This document shows positions 6,110 to 12,843 of a DNA stretch of 15,642 nt, piece after piece. Source of the DNA: Candidatus Gastranaerophilales bacterium. Lineage in GTDB: Bacteria; Cyanobacteriota; Vampirovibrionia; Gastranaerophilales; Gastranaerophilaceae. The stretch covers positions 1-15,642 of the forward strand of contig CAJULR010000032.1 in the NCBI GenBank assembly GCA_910587375.1. Direction: 5' to 3'. How positions within the stretch are numbered: position 1 is the stretch's first letter; every line of letters starts with the position of its first letter. The notes beneath the pieces are model-generated. The model was not told the origin of the DNA, did not search any database, and saw nothing but the letters and a program-made list of their open reading frames with translations. The position numbers were made by a program, and so were the translations under genes.

Positions 6110-6577
6110 CTATGCGAGTTTGTTTAATTTGCCGACGCCGGCAATTTTTTCCGGGTTGATGTTGTTACCAGAAGTAAAGGCAATTGATGAGTCTGCTATA
6201 TGTCTGCTGTATAAAGGAAAGCCGCGTTTTGCGCTTTTTTCATCTTCGGTTGAAACCGTGTTGTTCAGCCTTTTGATGGCGGCATACAAACCTTTCATAA
6301 AATCTGTTTTGTTGCTTGAAATATTTTTTATTACTCTAAGTGTTCTTGTATTAAGCTGTTGAACCAGTATGCCATTGCCTTCGCCATCGTATGTTTGAAC
6401 TACAATATCTATGTCTTTAGCGTGTTCTTCAAGCTTTTTCATAGCGTCACTAATAGCTTCCTTTGTATATTGATCTTCTGAAAGCTTTTTTATAACTTTT
6501 CTGGCGTCTTCTTTTTTATAAAGTTGTTTGAATGCCGGAGCTTGGGCCGGAGTTGAAAAATTGCTTGATATACGCAT
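6110..6577 (-). CDS. Small hypothetical protein
   Basis: A 155-residue, probably cytosolic protein without a signal peptide or membrane segment. It begins MRISSNFSTPAQAPAFKQLYKK. The rest mixes predicted helices (about 23-53 and 85-110) with a strand region (IDIVVQTYDGEGNGILVQQL, about 56-75) and a Gly/Asn-rich end. I do not recognise the family. The short 'aromatic-K-x-L-Y' element near the N-terminus looks like a conserved tag of the kind seen in clade-specific protein sets, but I cannot confirm this. The ATG at 6577 has a GGAT ribosome-binding-like sequence about 10 bases upstream. It is separated from the pdxA operon by a 180-base gap containing a long hairpin, and is followed by 121 bases before the next minus-strand gene. 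Confidence 0.65.
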   Translation of the reverse strand: MRISSNFSTPAQAPAFKQLYKKEDARKVIKKLSEDQYTKEAISDAMKKLEEHAKDIDIVVQTYDGEGNGILVQQLNTRTLRVIKNISSNKTDFMKGLYAAIKRLNNTVSTEDEKSAKRGFPLYSRHIADSSIAFTSGNNINPEKIAGVGKLNKLA

Positions 6578-6656
6578 AATTTAATTATCCTGTGTTTAAA
6601 ATGTATTTTTATAACAACCCTGAATTTAAAAATTTGCCTGTTAAGCGGAAAATTTT

Positions 6657-6726
6657 CTTTGGGGAATTTTATTATCGTTCTAAAATATTTTAAATGCAAG
6701 TTTTTTACAAAAAAATTACCCCAAAG
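6657..6726. repeat. Long imperfect hairpin (inverted repeat) between pdxA and the downstream gene
   Basis: CTTTGGGG at 6657-6664 pairs with CCCCAAAG at 6719-6726. After a single bulged base (6718), AATTTT 6665-6670 pairs with AAAATT 6712-6717. The 41-base loop contains the palindrome TAAAATATTTTA. It could end the ssb-kinase-pdxA transcript or act in the leader of the next gene. No proper U-tract follows on either strand, so a simple terminator is doubtful. Nothing else is recognisable in the 6578-6757 gap. Confidence 0.5.
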
Positions 6727-6757
6727 GATAAAAGTTAATTTAATTGCAGTTTTAATT

Positions 6758-7726
6758 TTATTGAAGCTGAAAGGCAAGTTTTATTGCTTCAATCATTCCT
6801 GTTTCATCCGCAATTCCTTTGCCTGCAATGTCATAGGCTGTGCCTGAAGAAGGAGATGTGCGAATAACCTTCAGGCCGATTGTTGTATTGACAACCTTTT
6901 TGAAGCATAAGGCTTTTACGGGGCAAAGGCCTTGGTCGTGGTATGAGGCTAAAATGCAATCATAATCTTGCTTTTGATTTTGCAAATATTTTTCGCCAAC
7001 ATGGGCAAAAAGTCCGTCTGCGCTTAAAGGCTCTGTTATATTAACCCCAAGGGCTTGCAATTTTTTAACGGCAGGAACCATAATTTCTTTTTCTTCATTG
7101 CCCAAAATTCCGTTTTCGCCTGCATGCGGGTTTAGGGCACAAAGGGCAAAGCGCGGATTTTGAACGTTACATTTTTCAATAAGGAATTTATTTGTCCTTA
7201 AAACCTTTTCTATAATTAATTCTTTTGTCAGTTTTACATCTTTTAAGGCAAGGTGGCGCGTTAAAAGAAGCACACGAAGGTCATTTGATATAAAAATCAT
7301 TTCTGCTTTTTGAGAGATATCTTTTTGAGAGATATCGCCGTCATCCTTGTTGTTGCCGCTGTTTTTATCACTATGGCCGCTGTTTTTATCGCTGCTTCCA
7401 AGGAATTCCTGTAAAATCTCTGTTTGGCCTGAATATTTATATCCTGATTTATAAAGTGCTTCTTTTGAAACCGGGGCGGTTACGATTGCTTTAATTTTTC
7501 CTTCCTGCGCAAGGGCGCAGGCGGTTTTTAAGCTTTCAAAACAAAATTTGCCGTTGTCTTTCGGGTCAATTTCAAGTGTTTCATATTGAACGTTTAAATT
7601 TGGATTTAAATTTTTCCCGATTATTAAAACATCTTCCTTGGGCAAATTCAGGGCATTTAAGGCCTTAATTGTAATTTCTTCCCCAATTCCAAGTAAATCC
7701 CCTGTTGTTATTGCAATTTTATTCAT
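6758..7726 (-). CDS. pdxA: PdxA-family dehydrogenase, probably 4-phospho-D-threonate/erythronate dehydrogenase (PdxA2 type)
   Basis: A 322-residue NAD-dependent oxidative decarboxylase of the PdxA family. The three metal-binding histidines are present in their motifs (TRHLALKD, LNPHAGENG, SYHDQGLCPVK), as is the C-terminal GTAYDIAGKGIADE. Next to an acid-sugar kinase (stop overlapping this start), the likely role is the PdxA2 step of D-threonate/D-erythronate breakdown to a triose phosphate rather than vitamin B6 synthesis, though the latter is not excluded. Three oddities: the substrate-binding GHTE motif reads GQTE; the N-terminal TPGDPAGIGPE consensus is TTGDLLGIGEE; and about 30 low-complexity residues built from tandem repeats are inserted right after GQTE. 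I chose the ATG at 7726, which overlaps the kinase stop; a TTG at 7741 in the same frame would add five residues. Confidence 0.87.
   Translation of the reverse strand: MNKIAITTGDLLGIGEEITIKALNALNLPKEDVLIIGKNLNPNLNVQYETLEIDPKDNGKFCFESLKTACALAQEGKIKAIVTAPVSKEALYKSGYKYSGQTEILQEFLGSSDKNSGHSDKNSGNNKDDGDISQKDISQKAEMIFISNDLRVLLLTRHLALKDVKLTKELIIEKVLRTNKFLIEKCNVQNPRFALCALNPHAGENGILGNEEKEIMVPAVKKLQALGVNITEPLSADGLFAHVGEKYLQNQKQDYDCILASYHDQGLCPVKALCFKKVVNTTIGLKVIRTSPSSGTAYDIAGKGIADETGMIEAIKLAFQLQ
7306..7335. repeat. Exact 15-bp tandem duplication inside pdxA
   Basis: Two perfect, adjacent copies (7306-7320 and 7321-7335) of a 15-bp unit. They encode DISQK twice on the minus strand. They belong to the low-complexity insertion of the PdxA protein and keep the frame. 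Confidence 0.9.
7355..7396. repeat. 21-bp tandem duplication inside pdxA
   Basis: Two adjacent 21-bp copies (7355-7375 and 7376-7396). The first 15 bases are identical and the last six diverge. They encode two 7-residue SDKNSG-type units. Together with the 15-bp pair 19 bases away they build most of the insertion. Confidence 0.85.
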
Positions 7727-9032
7727 TTTCGTGGCGCTCAAAATATTTTACAATTTCAATTAATGTGGAAGATGTGCCGAAATTTCCTGATTTTGTAACG
7801 ACAAGCTGTGCGTTTGAATCCATACAAAGAGGAATTGAGGGCAAAATTGCGTCTACAACCTGTAAATATTCGCAATTTATGGCTTTAGAGCACCTGTATG
7901 AAGTTTCTCCGCCGATTGTAATTAATATAAAATCTGCGCGCTGTTTAATTTTATATGCAAGCTTTGCAAGAAAATCCGTAATTTTTGCCGCAAGGTCTTC
8001 TTTTGTAATTCCGTTATCTATAAGTCTGTTTTTAGCTTCTTCCTGTTCCAATTCTTCTTCAAGGCTTGAAACGTGCACTGCCACAATGTTTTCTTTTGTT
8101 AAATTCGAAACAATTCTCTCTGTCATTTCTTCGTTTGGTTCGCCCAAAACATCGTCAAGGCAAAGCGGAATAAAATATGTGTTTTCAATGTCTGTGTCTT
8201 CTTCAAGCTTTTTAATTTGAAGGGCAGTTAAAGAAGTGGCAGAGCCTGAAAGGATTAATTTTGGAAGTAAGGGTACCTTTTTTTGAACAGGCTGTTTAAT
8301 TTCTGAAAGCCACACAGCCCCAAGCGCATGGGCAAGGCCTGCAGAGCCTGCGGGAAGAATGTTGCAGGAGCTTTTTTGCATAGCAAGAACAATCTGTTCA
8401 AAATCCACCGTGGAAACGGCGTCCATAACTATAAGTTTTTTCCCGGCAGAAATTAATTCATTTAATTTTAATGCAATTGGGCCTGCGCCTTTTGCAATTG
8501 TTTTCATTTCGATTGAAGCAACTAAATCGTGTGCATTTTCGCTCAAACCTCTTTTTAAAATATCCGGAATGTATGAATCATAAATTGGTGCTCTTGGGTC
8601 GCGTGCAGCGTCTGTGCGTTCAATGGGGACGCCCTTCAAAAGCTGATATCCGCCGATTGTGATACGTCCTTCCTGAACAAAGGCGGGGGCCACAATTGCT
8701 GCGTCATAACCTGTTGCTTCAAGCATAGCAAGGATTTCAACGGAAATATTCCCGCGCAGGGTTGAATCAATTTTTTTATAAAAATATTCTATTCCGAATT
8801 TTTCTTTTAAAAGTTTTGTGGTTTCAAATACTGTTTTCCCTGCAATTTCAGGGTCTTCGTTTCTTGTTTCATTGCAAAGTGCCCAGGTTTCAACGTTTAG
8901 ATGATTTTCGTTTAAAGAATTAACATCCAAAATGATTTCCGTGTTGGAGCCTTTCATAAAAAATTGAAGGGCTGTATCGTTTGCACCTGTAAGGTCATCT
9001 GCAACTATGCCGATGGAGTTTGAAATTAACAT
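7719..9032 (-). CDS. dtnK: Four-carbon acid sugar kinase (DUF1537), D-threonate/D-erythronate kinase type
   Basis: A 437-residue cytosolic kinase, normal length for the family. The N-terminal substrate domain opens with IGIVADDLTGANDTALQF (residues 7-24) and contains KKIDSTLRGN (86-95). GSAGLAHALG is at 229-238 and an SGS motif at 262-264. The C-terminal nucleotide-binding part carries GGETS (374-378) and VTKSGNFG (412-419). The family phosphorylates four-carbon sugar acids such as D-threonate or D-erythronate at C4, and its usual partner is a PdxA2 dehydrogenase, which is exactly the next gene, overlapping by a few bases. Substrate choice cannot be read from sequence. The ATG at 9032 has AGAGG upstream and lies 13 bases after the ssb stop, so all three genes are probably one operon. 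No aldolase, transporter or GntR/DeoR regulator for the pathway is in the window. Confidence 0.9.
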   Translation of the reverse strand: MLISNSIGIVADDLTGANDTALQFFMKGSNTEIILDVNSLNENHLNVETWALCNETRNEDPEIAGKTVFETTKLLKEKFGIEYFYKKIDSTLRGNISVEILAMLEATGYDAAIVAPAFVQEGRITIGGYQLLKGVPIERTDAARDPRAPIYDSYIPDILKRGLSENAHDLVASIEMKTIAKGAGPIALKLNELISAGKKLIVMDAVSTVDFEQIVLAMQKSSCNILPAGSAGLAHALGAVWLSEIKQPVQKKVPLLPKLILSGSATSLTALQIKKLEEDTDIENTYFIPLCLDDVLGEPNEEMTERIVSNLTKENIVAVHVSSLEEELEQEEAKNRLIDNGITKEDLAAKITDFLAKLAYKIKQRADFILITIGGETSYRCSKAINCEYLQVVDAILPSIPLCMDSNAQLVVTKSGNFGTSSTLIEIVKYFERHENE

Positions 9033-9045
9033 TTAGGTTGAACCT

Positions 9046-9375
9046 CTAATTTTCATCCTTTTTGGAGCCCATAAGGCGGACATTGTTGCACCTTATTATA
9101 AATCTCTCTGCAGTTTCTCCATCGGGCGTTTGCCATTTGTTTGCAACGACTCTTCCTTCAACCCCGACAAGCCTGCCTTTTTTCACCCATTCACCGGCAA
9201 TTTCAGCCTGTTTGTCCCAAACTTCGATGTTAAACCAGTCTGTTATTTCTTCTTTTGTTCTTGAATCCCAGCGGTTTACGGCCAGAGAAAAAGTAGTTTT
9301 AACTTTTCCGTTGTCAAAATATCTCATCTCAGGGTCTTGGCCGACTCTTCCAACTACAACAACTGAATTTACCAT
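9046..9375 (-). CDS. ssb: Single-stranded DNA-binding protein, short form without an acidic tail
   Basis: A 109-residue OB-fold protein that coats single-stranded DNA in replication, recombination and repair. The N-terminus NSVVVVGRVGQDPEMRYFDNGKVKTTFSLAVNR, then TDWFNIEVWDKQAEIAGEWVKKGRLVGVEGRV, is diagnostic. The sequence ends in LMGSKKDEN and lacks both the glycine-rich linker and the DDDIPF-like tip that recruits partner proteins in most bacteria. Its style resembles the short cyanobacterial proteins. The ATG at 9375 follows a strong AGGAAGG. It is the first gene of a probable operon with the acid-sugar kinase and pdxA, an odd pairing of a replication protein with catabolic enzymes. A good promoter and a hairpin lie in its 65-base leader. 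Confidence 0.93.
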   Translation of the reverse strand: MVNSVVVVGRVGQDPEMRYFDNGKVKTTFSLAVNRWDSRTKEEITDWFNIEVWDKQAEIAGEWVKKGRLVGVEGRVVANKWQTPDGETAERFIIRCNNVRLMGSKKDEN

Positions 9376-9394
9376 ATCTGTTTGCCTTCCTCTT

Positions 9395-9423
9395 GGCCTG
9401 TTTTATTTCCAAATTTTCAGGCC
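9395..9423 (-). promoter_or_regulatory. Hairpin in the ssb leader next to the ribosome binding site
   Basis: A perfect 6-bp GC-rich stem (GGCCTG 9423-9418 with CAGGCC 9400-9395 on the minus strand) and a 17-base loop. It sits inside the predicted leader and ends directly before the AAGAGGAAGG ribosome binding site, so it could influence translation. Confidence 0.4.
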
Positions 9424-9446
9424 GTCTAAAATATTTAGTTAAAGAG

Positions 9447-9475
9447 ATTATATTATTAACAAAAAATGCAGTCAA
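9447..9475 (-). promoter_or_regulatory. Strong sigma70-type promoter for ssb-dtnK-pdxA
   Basis: On the minus strand, TTGACT (9475-9470, 5 of 6), a 17-base spacer, and a perfect TATAAT (9452-9447). The start is expected near 9440, leaving a leader of about 65 bases. Two copies of the short palindrome AACTGTT (on the minus strand; 9475-9481 and 9501-9507) lie at and upstream of the -35 and could be an operator, although this is weak. Confidence 0.7.
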
Positions 9476-9507
9476 ACAGTTGCTTGAAAAATGCTTTTCT
9501 AACAGTT

Positions 9508-11352
9508 TTATTCTGTCGGGGTGTCATCAGGGACGTCATGCACAACCTGGTTTCTGCCGTTTCTTTTTGCAACATATAAACATTTATCAGCATATTCAAT
9601 TAATTTTTCAGTTGTGTCACCGTCTGTTGGCATTGTGGCAACGCCAAGGCTTATTGTAACGTGTGTCCAATCTCCTGTTGCAAGCTCAAATTCTTTATTG
9701 CGAACTGCTTCACAAATTTTAATTGCAGTTTTTATGGCATCTTCCTTGTTTGTGTTTGTAAGGATGACAGACATTTCCTCCCCGCCGTATCTACAGGGGA
9801 TGTCTGTAGAGCGGATATTTCTTTTAATTGTTTGGGCAACCTGTCTTAAAACAGCGTCGCCTGATTGGTGACCGTATGTGTCGTTGAATTTTTTGAAAAA
9901 ATCAATATCCACCATTATTAAAGAAAAAACATTGCCATATCTTTTTGCATTTTGGATGTTATTTGTCATTTGTTCCTGGAAATATCTGTGGTTAAACATT
10001 TCCGTAAGGCCGTCTGTTACGGCAAGTTTATATGTATGTTCGTAATCGCGGGATGTTATAAGATATTTTGCAATATATCCTGCGGCAAAAACAAATATGC
10101 CAAGCATAATTGGTGCTGTTAGGCTTATCCAGACATTGAAAAATAACATTAAAAGGGTTGAGAGGATAAAATACAGCGTGTAAACCCCAAAGAACATAAG
10201 AACAGATTTTGCAGGGGATTTAAAATTCATCACCCCAAAGCCAATGAGAGCGGCTAAAAATATTGCTAAAACAATGTCAAAAGCAAGCGGAGCTTTTTTG
10301 ATGAAGTTATTATCCAAAATGTTGTTTAAAAATGTCGCCTGAACCTCAACACCCGGGAACATATAAGAAACGGGCGTGCTTTTAATATCAGAAAGGCTGT
10401 TTGCGGTGACACCCACAAAAATGATTTTATCTTTAAAATTGTTTTCAAGGAATGCCTTGTCCCCTTTTTCAATCGCAGAGGCCACTTTCCAAAGCGGGAT
10501 ATAATTAAAGCTCCACTCGGGGCCATACCAGTTTAAAATTACTCTGCCGTTTGAATTTAGAGGAAGTATGGTTTTTTTGCCTGAAGTGTCTTGGGTTTTA
10601 TTCAAGGTGTCTTGGAGAACAATTTCACCTCTTTTATTTAATTTAAAATTGTTTGTTGAAATGTTTAAATAATCTAGCCCTGCAAGGATTGTAAGGTGTT
10701 TATAATATGTCCCGTCATAGTATGAAAACGGGCTCATTGTACGGATAATTCCGTCTTTATCCCTTTGAACATTAATGAGGCCGATGTTTTTTGTGCCGTT
10801 TAAAATTTCTTCCAAAATCGGTCTGCAGTTTGAATATACTAAATCCGGGTTGGTTTTAATTAAAAAATCGTTTTCAATGTTGTTTTGAAGCGCCAAAGGA
10901 AGTTTTGGCGGAGTTCTTACTTCTTTAGAATAGTTGTCAAAATTCATTGAAACGTAAACATTTTTATTTTTGTTTACGGCCTGAATTAGCTCCAGGTCTG
11001 AATCTCCGTCTGCTGTAAATCTTTTTAAGAAAAGAAGATCGAAAATGAGCATATTTGGCTTAGAAGGTTCCAAATTTGTGATTAAATTTGCCCAGAAAAC
11101 TCTTGGCACAGGCCAGCTTCCAAATTTATCCACAATATATTCATAACTCTCGTCATCCACCTCTATAATTGAGATTTTATCAGACGGGTTCATATATTTA
11201 GAAGTTATATTTTGTCTTAAATCGAAAGTTTTGTTTTCGATTTCAAACACAAAGTTTCTAAATGACGGCAGAAAACATAAATACAAAAACACCCCGAAAA
11301 CAAGGATGGTTGTTAAAATATAAGCCGTTCTAGTCCAAATTTTCTTGTTCAT
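9508..11352 (-). CDS. Membrane diguanylate cyclase with CHASE2 sensor and GGDEF domain
   Basis: A 614-residue inner-membrane protein that should make cyclic di-GMP from GTP in response to an external signal. One N-terminal transmembrane helix (about 9-28) is followed by a CHASE2 extracytoplasmic sensor (about 35-345; hallmarks KISIIEVDDESY, FGSWPVPR, MLIFDLLF and FPGVEVQATFLNNIL). Three transmembrane helices follow (about 356-375, 383-406, 408-428), then a GGDEF domain (about 440-605) with DGLTEMFNHRYF, MVDIDFFKKFNDTYGH and the active site RYGGEEM. The usual GGDEF/GGEEF ends in Met rather than Phe, a tolerated-looking change. The product-inhibition I-site RSTD stands five residues before GGEEM, as is standard. 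I chose ATG 11352; a TTG at 11358 would add two residues. The start overlaps the end of the 70-codon gene upstream, suggesting coupled translation. No phosphodiesterase or PilZ partner is nearby. Confidence 0.92.
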   Translation of the reverse strand: MNKKIWTRTAYILTTILVFGVFLYLCFLPSFRNFVFEIENKTFDLRQNITSKYMNPSDKISIIEVDDESYEYIVDKFGSWPVPRVFWANLITNLEPSKPNMLIFDLLFLKRFTADGDSDLELIQAVNKNKNVYVSMNFDNYSKEVRTPPKLPLALQNNIENDFLIKTNPDLVYSNCRPILEEILNGTKNIGLINVQRDKDGIIRTMSPFSYYDGTYYKHLTILAGLDYLNISTNNFKLNKRGEIVLQDTLNKTQDTSGKKTILPLNSNGRVILNWYGPEWSFNYIPLWKVASAIEKGDKAFLENNFKDKIIFVGVTANSLSDIKSTPVSYMFPGVEVQATFLNNILDNNFIKKAPLAFDIVLAIFLAALIGFGVMNFKSPAKSVLMFFGVYTLYFILSTLLMLFFNVWISLTAPIMLGIFVFAAGYIAKYLITSRDYEHTYKLAVTDGLTEMFNHRYFQEQMTNNIQNAKRYGNVFSLIMVDIDFFKKFNDTYGHQSGDAVLRQVAQTIKRNIRSTDIPCRYGGEEMSVILTNTNKEDAIKTAIKICEAVRNKEFELATGDWTHVTISLGVATMPTDGDTTEKLIEYADKCLYVAKRNGRNQVVHDVPDDTPTE

Positions 11353-11542
11353 AGCCAAAATTATAATTCATTTCACCCAAAAATTCTATCTCATCTAAGA
11401 TTTTATAAACAGGATTTTCAGTGTTAAATTCTATTTTCCTGTTGTGGGCGGACAAAAAATTTATAAGTTGCTCTGTTGCCCTAAAAGAAGGCATAGAGTA
11501 ATTAGACAAATAATTTAAAAGACATTTCTCATTTGTGTTCAT
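11330..11542 (-). CDS. Small protein overlapping the start of the diguanylate cyclase gene
   Basis: A 70-residue acidic protein (MNTNEKCLLNYLSNYSMPSF...) without a signal peptide or membrane helix. Two predicted helices (about 4-32 and 44-55) flank a charged segment. Its stop lies 23 bases inside the cyclase gene, the arrangement expected for translational coupling. No Shine-Dalgarno precedes the ATG at 11542, but a TATAAG at 11560-11555 would place the transcript start about six bases before it, so translation may be nearly leaderless. No family recognised. It could be a regulator of the cyclase or a short upstream gene that only couples translation. Gene status is inferred from the overlap, composition and promoter position. 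Confidence 0.5.
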   Translation of the reverse strand: MNTNEKCLLNYLSNYSMPSFRATEQLINFLSAHNRKIEFNTENPVYKILDEIEFLGEMNYNFGYEQENLD

Positions 11543-11651
11543 AAATTAAATTGTCTTATATTTAGGGCTTTTAAAAATCAACCATTGGTATAATTTTAGC
11601 CCCATATTGCTAGACTAAACGGTGGATTTTTAAGTTTTGTAAAGTATGGTT

Positions 11652-11876
11652 TTAACCTACGAGGCAATAACCTAAAATCAGGGTGGCTAAAATAAAAATG
11701 CCTCCAACAATATAGGTTACTTTATTTAAGCCTTTTTCAGCTGATTTTTGGGAAGAAAAAAGCTGGCTTGCAGAGCCTATTGCCGCAATGCCATCGCCTT
11801 TTGGGGAGTGCAAAAGTACTAATATTATCAAAAGTACGCCTGTAATCATTTGTATAATAAAAAAGAAGTTAGCCAT
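11652..11876 (-). CDS. secG: Protein translocase subunit SecG
   Basis: A 74-residue inner-membrane protein of the SecYEG channel, which exports unfolded proteins with SecA. It shows the standard SecG plan: a transmembrane helix (about 3-22), the conserved loop HSPKGDGIAAIGSASQLF (23-40) with the characteristic small and glycine residues, a short basic segment, and a second transmembrane helix (about 52-72). Length and layout are typical. AAGGG lies about 6 bases before the ATG at 11876. It stands alone between the cyclase unit and the pilin terminator. It would serve the secreted proteins of this window among others. Confidence 0.93.
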   Translation of the reverse strand: MANFFFIIQMITGVLLIILVLLHSPKGDGIAAIGSASQLFSSQKSAEKGLNKVTYIVGGIFILATLILGYCLVG

Positions 11877-11940
11877 TATTTTTCCCTTTTGGATTTTTTA
11901 TTTCTATTGAAATCTTTATAGCACAAAAAAATATATAATA

Positions 11941-11977
11941 AAAGTGCCGGTCTAAACTTTCGTTTAATTTCCGGCAC
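11941..11977 (-). terminator. Rho-independent terminator of the pilin-like gene
   Basis: On the minus strand, GTGCCGG (11977-11971) pairs with CCGGCAC (11950-11944). Inside it a second 6-bp stem is capped by a GAAA tetraloop. The structure is followed by TTT and then a long T/A-rich tail. It begins 35 bases after the stop of the gene at 12013-12720. Confidence 0.85.
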
Positions 11978-12012
11978 AAATTGCAACTTATGCTTATTTT
12001 ATGATTTCAAAT

Positions 12013-12720
12013 TTAATATTTTATTTCCCAACCGTCGTTAATGATTTTCAACGTGCAATATTTGCCGTCGCCTTCAAGACAGTTAGTGCTTGCGGTTTCA
12101 TTTTCTTCAAAAAGCCATTGTTTGGTGCTTTCATCGTATGACTTAAATGTTCCGTATGGAACCACGGCGTTTAAGTTTGCAAGCGTTTGGAAAGCATGAA
12201 CGTCTTTGCCCCATTTGTTTGGCGGTTCCGGCCCATTAACGTCAACTACGTATTCAATACAAACGCTTGGGTTTTGGCCTGTGCAGCCCTGAATTCCTTT
12301 AATTGCCATTGCAATGCCGTCGCCTGTTGTTAACTTGTAATAATCGGAACTGTTGTCATAATCCACATCTTCGGTGCCGTCTTTAAATGTATATGTGTTT
12401 GCAAAACATCCGCCGCCGGTTTCCATTCCGCAGTCTTTTGCGATGTTTAAGTATGGCGCAATGTATGTTTTAACAAGTTGTTCCGTTGGGAAATTGAACT
12501 CCCAGCTTTCCATCTTAACATCCACCTGGGAAGTGTTTACAACGTTTGAGAATGTGTTGCTTGCCTTTTGAAGGGCTGATACAAATTTGGTGTCGTTTGC
12601 TTTTGAAATTACAAGAGGAATTGTCACTGCTGCGATAACTCCTATGATTCCAAGCACAATGAGCATTTCAACAAGAGTAAAACCGCGTTTACGGCTTTTT
12701 AGAACTTCATTTCTATTCAT
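12013..12720 (-). CDS. Type IV pilin-like / pseudopilin protein
   Basis: A 235-residue prepilin. The 13-residue basic leader MNRNEVLKSRKRG ends at the prepilin peptidase site G13/F14. The mature N-terminus FTLVEMLIVLGIIG carries the conserved Glu at +5 (E18) and continues as the hydrophobic assembly helix to about residue 38. The C-terminal globular domain (about 45-235) contains cysteines that could form disulfides (for example CGMETGGGC at about 97-105, then CTGQNPSVC, and a pair near the end) and no family I can name. It may be a minor pilin, a secretion pseudopilin or a surface protein. The very canonical N-terminus followed by a unique head is a pattern I associate with Gastranaerophilales genomes, which carry many such proteins. 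AAGGG lies upstream of the ATG at 12720, and a strong terminator follows. No pilus assembly genes are in the window. Confidence 0.88.
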   Translation of the reverse strand: MNRNEVLKSRKRGFTLVEMLIVLGIIGVIAAVTIPLVISKANDTKFVSALQKASNTFSNVVNTSQVDVKMESWEFNFPTEQLVKTYIAPYLNIAKDCGMETGGGCFANTYTFKDGTEDVDYDNSSDYYKLTTGDGIAMAIKGIQGCTGQNPSVCIEYVVDVNGPEPPNKWGKDVHAFQTLANLNAVVPYGTFKSYDESTKQWLFEENETASTNCLEGDGKYCTLKIINDGWEIKY

Positions 12721-12843
12721 TAAAACCCTTAAACTTTCTTTTAACCTGACTAAATAACCTTAAAAATAAATAAATAAATATAATTTATATACTTTTTAAA
12801 TATTTTACCTTATTATAATCCTCTTTGCAATAAGAGAGGTTTT

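Noticed and set aside
7727..7741. TTG start five codons upstream for the PdxA gene
   Set aside because: The family normally begins two to four residues before the TPGD-like motif, which fits the ATG at 7726. The TTG has no better ribosome binding site.
10590..10620. Short direct repeat (GTGTCTTGG twice) inside the cyclase gene
   Set aside because: It encodes a minor similarity in a variable loop of the CHASE2 domain and shows no further copies.
12762..12780. Short AAAT tetranucleotide run upstream of the pilin-like gene
   Set aside because: Only about four copies in very AT-rich DNA; likely chance, although phase variation cannot be fully excluded.
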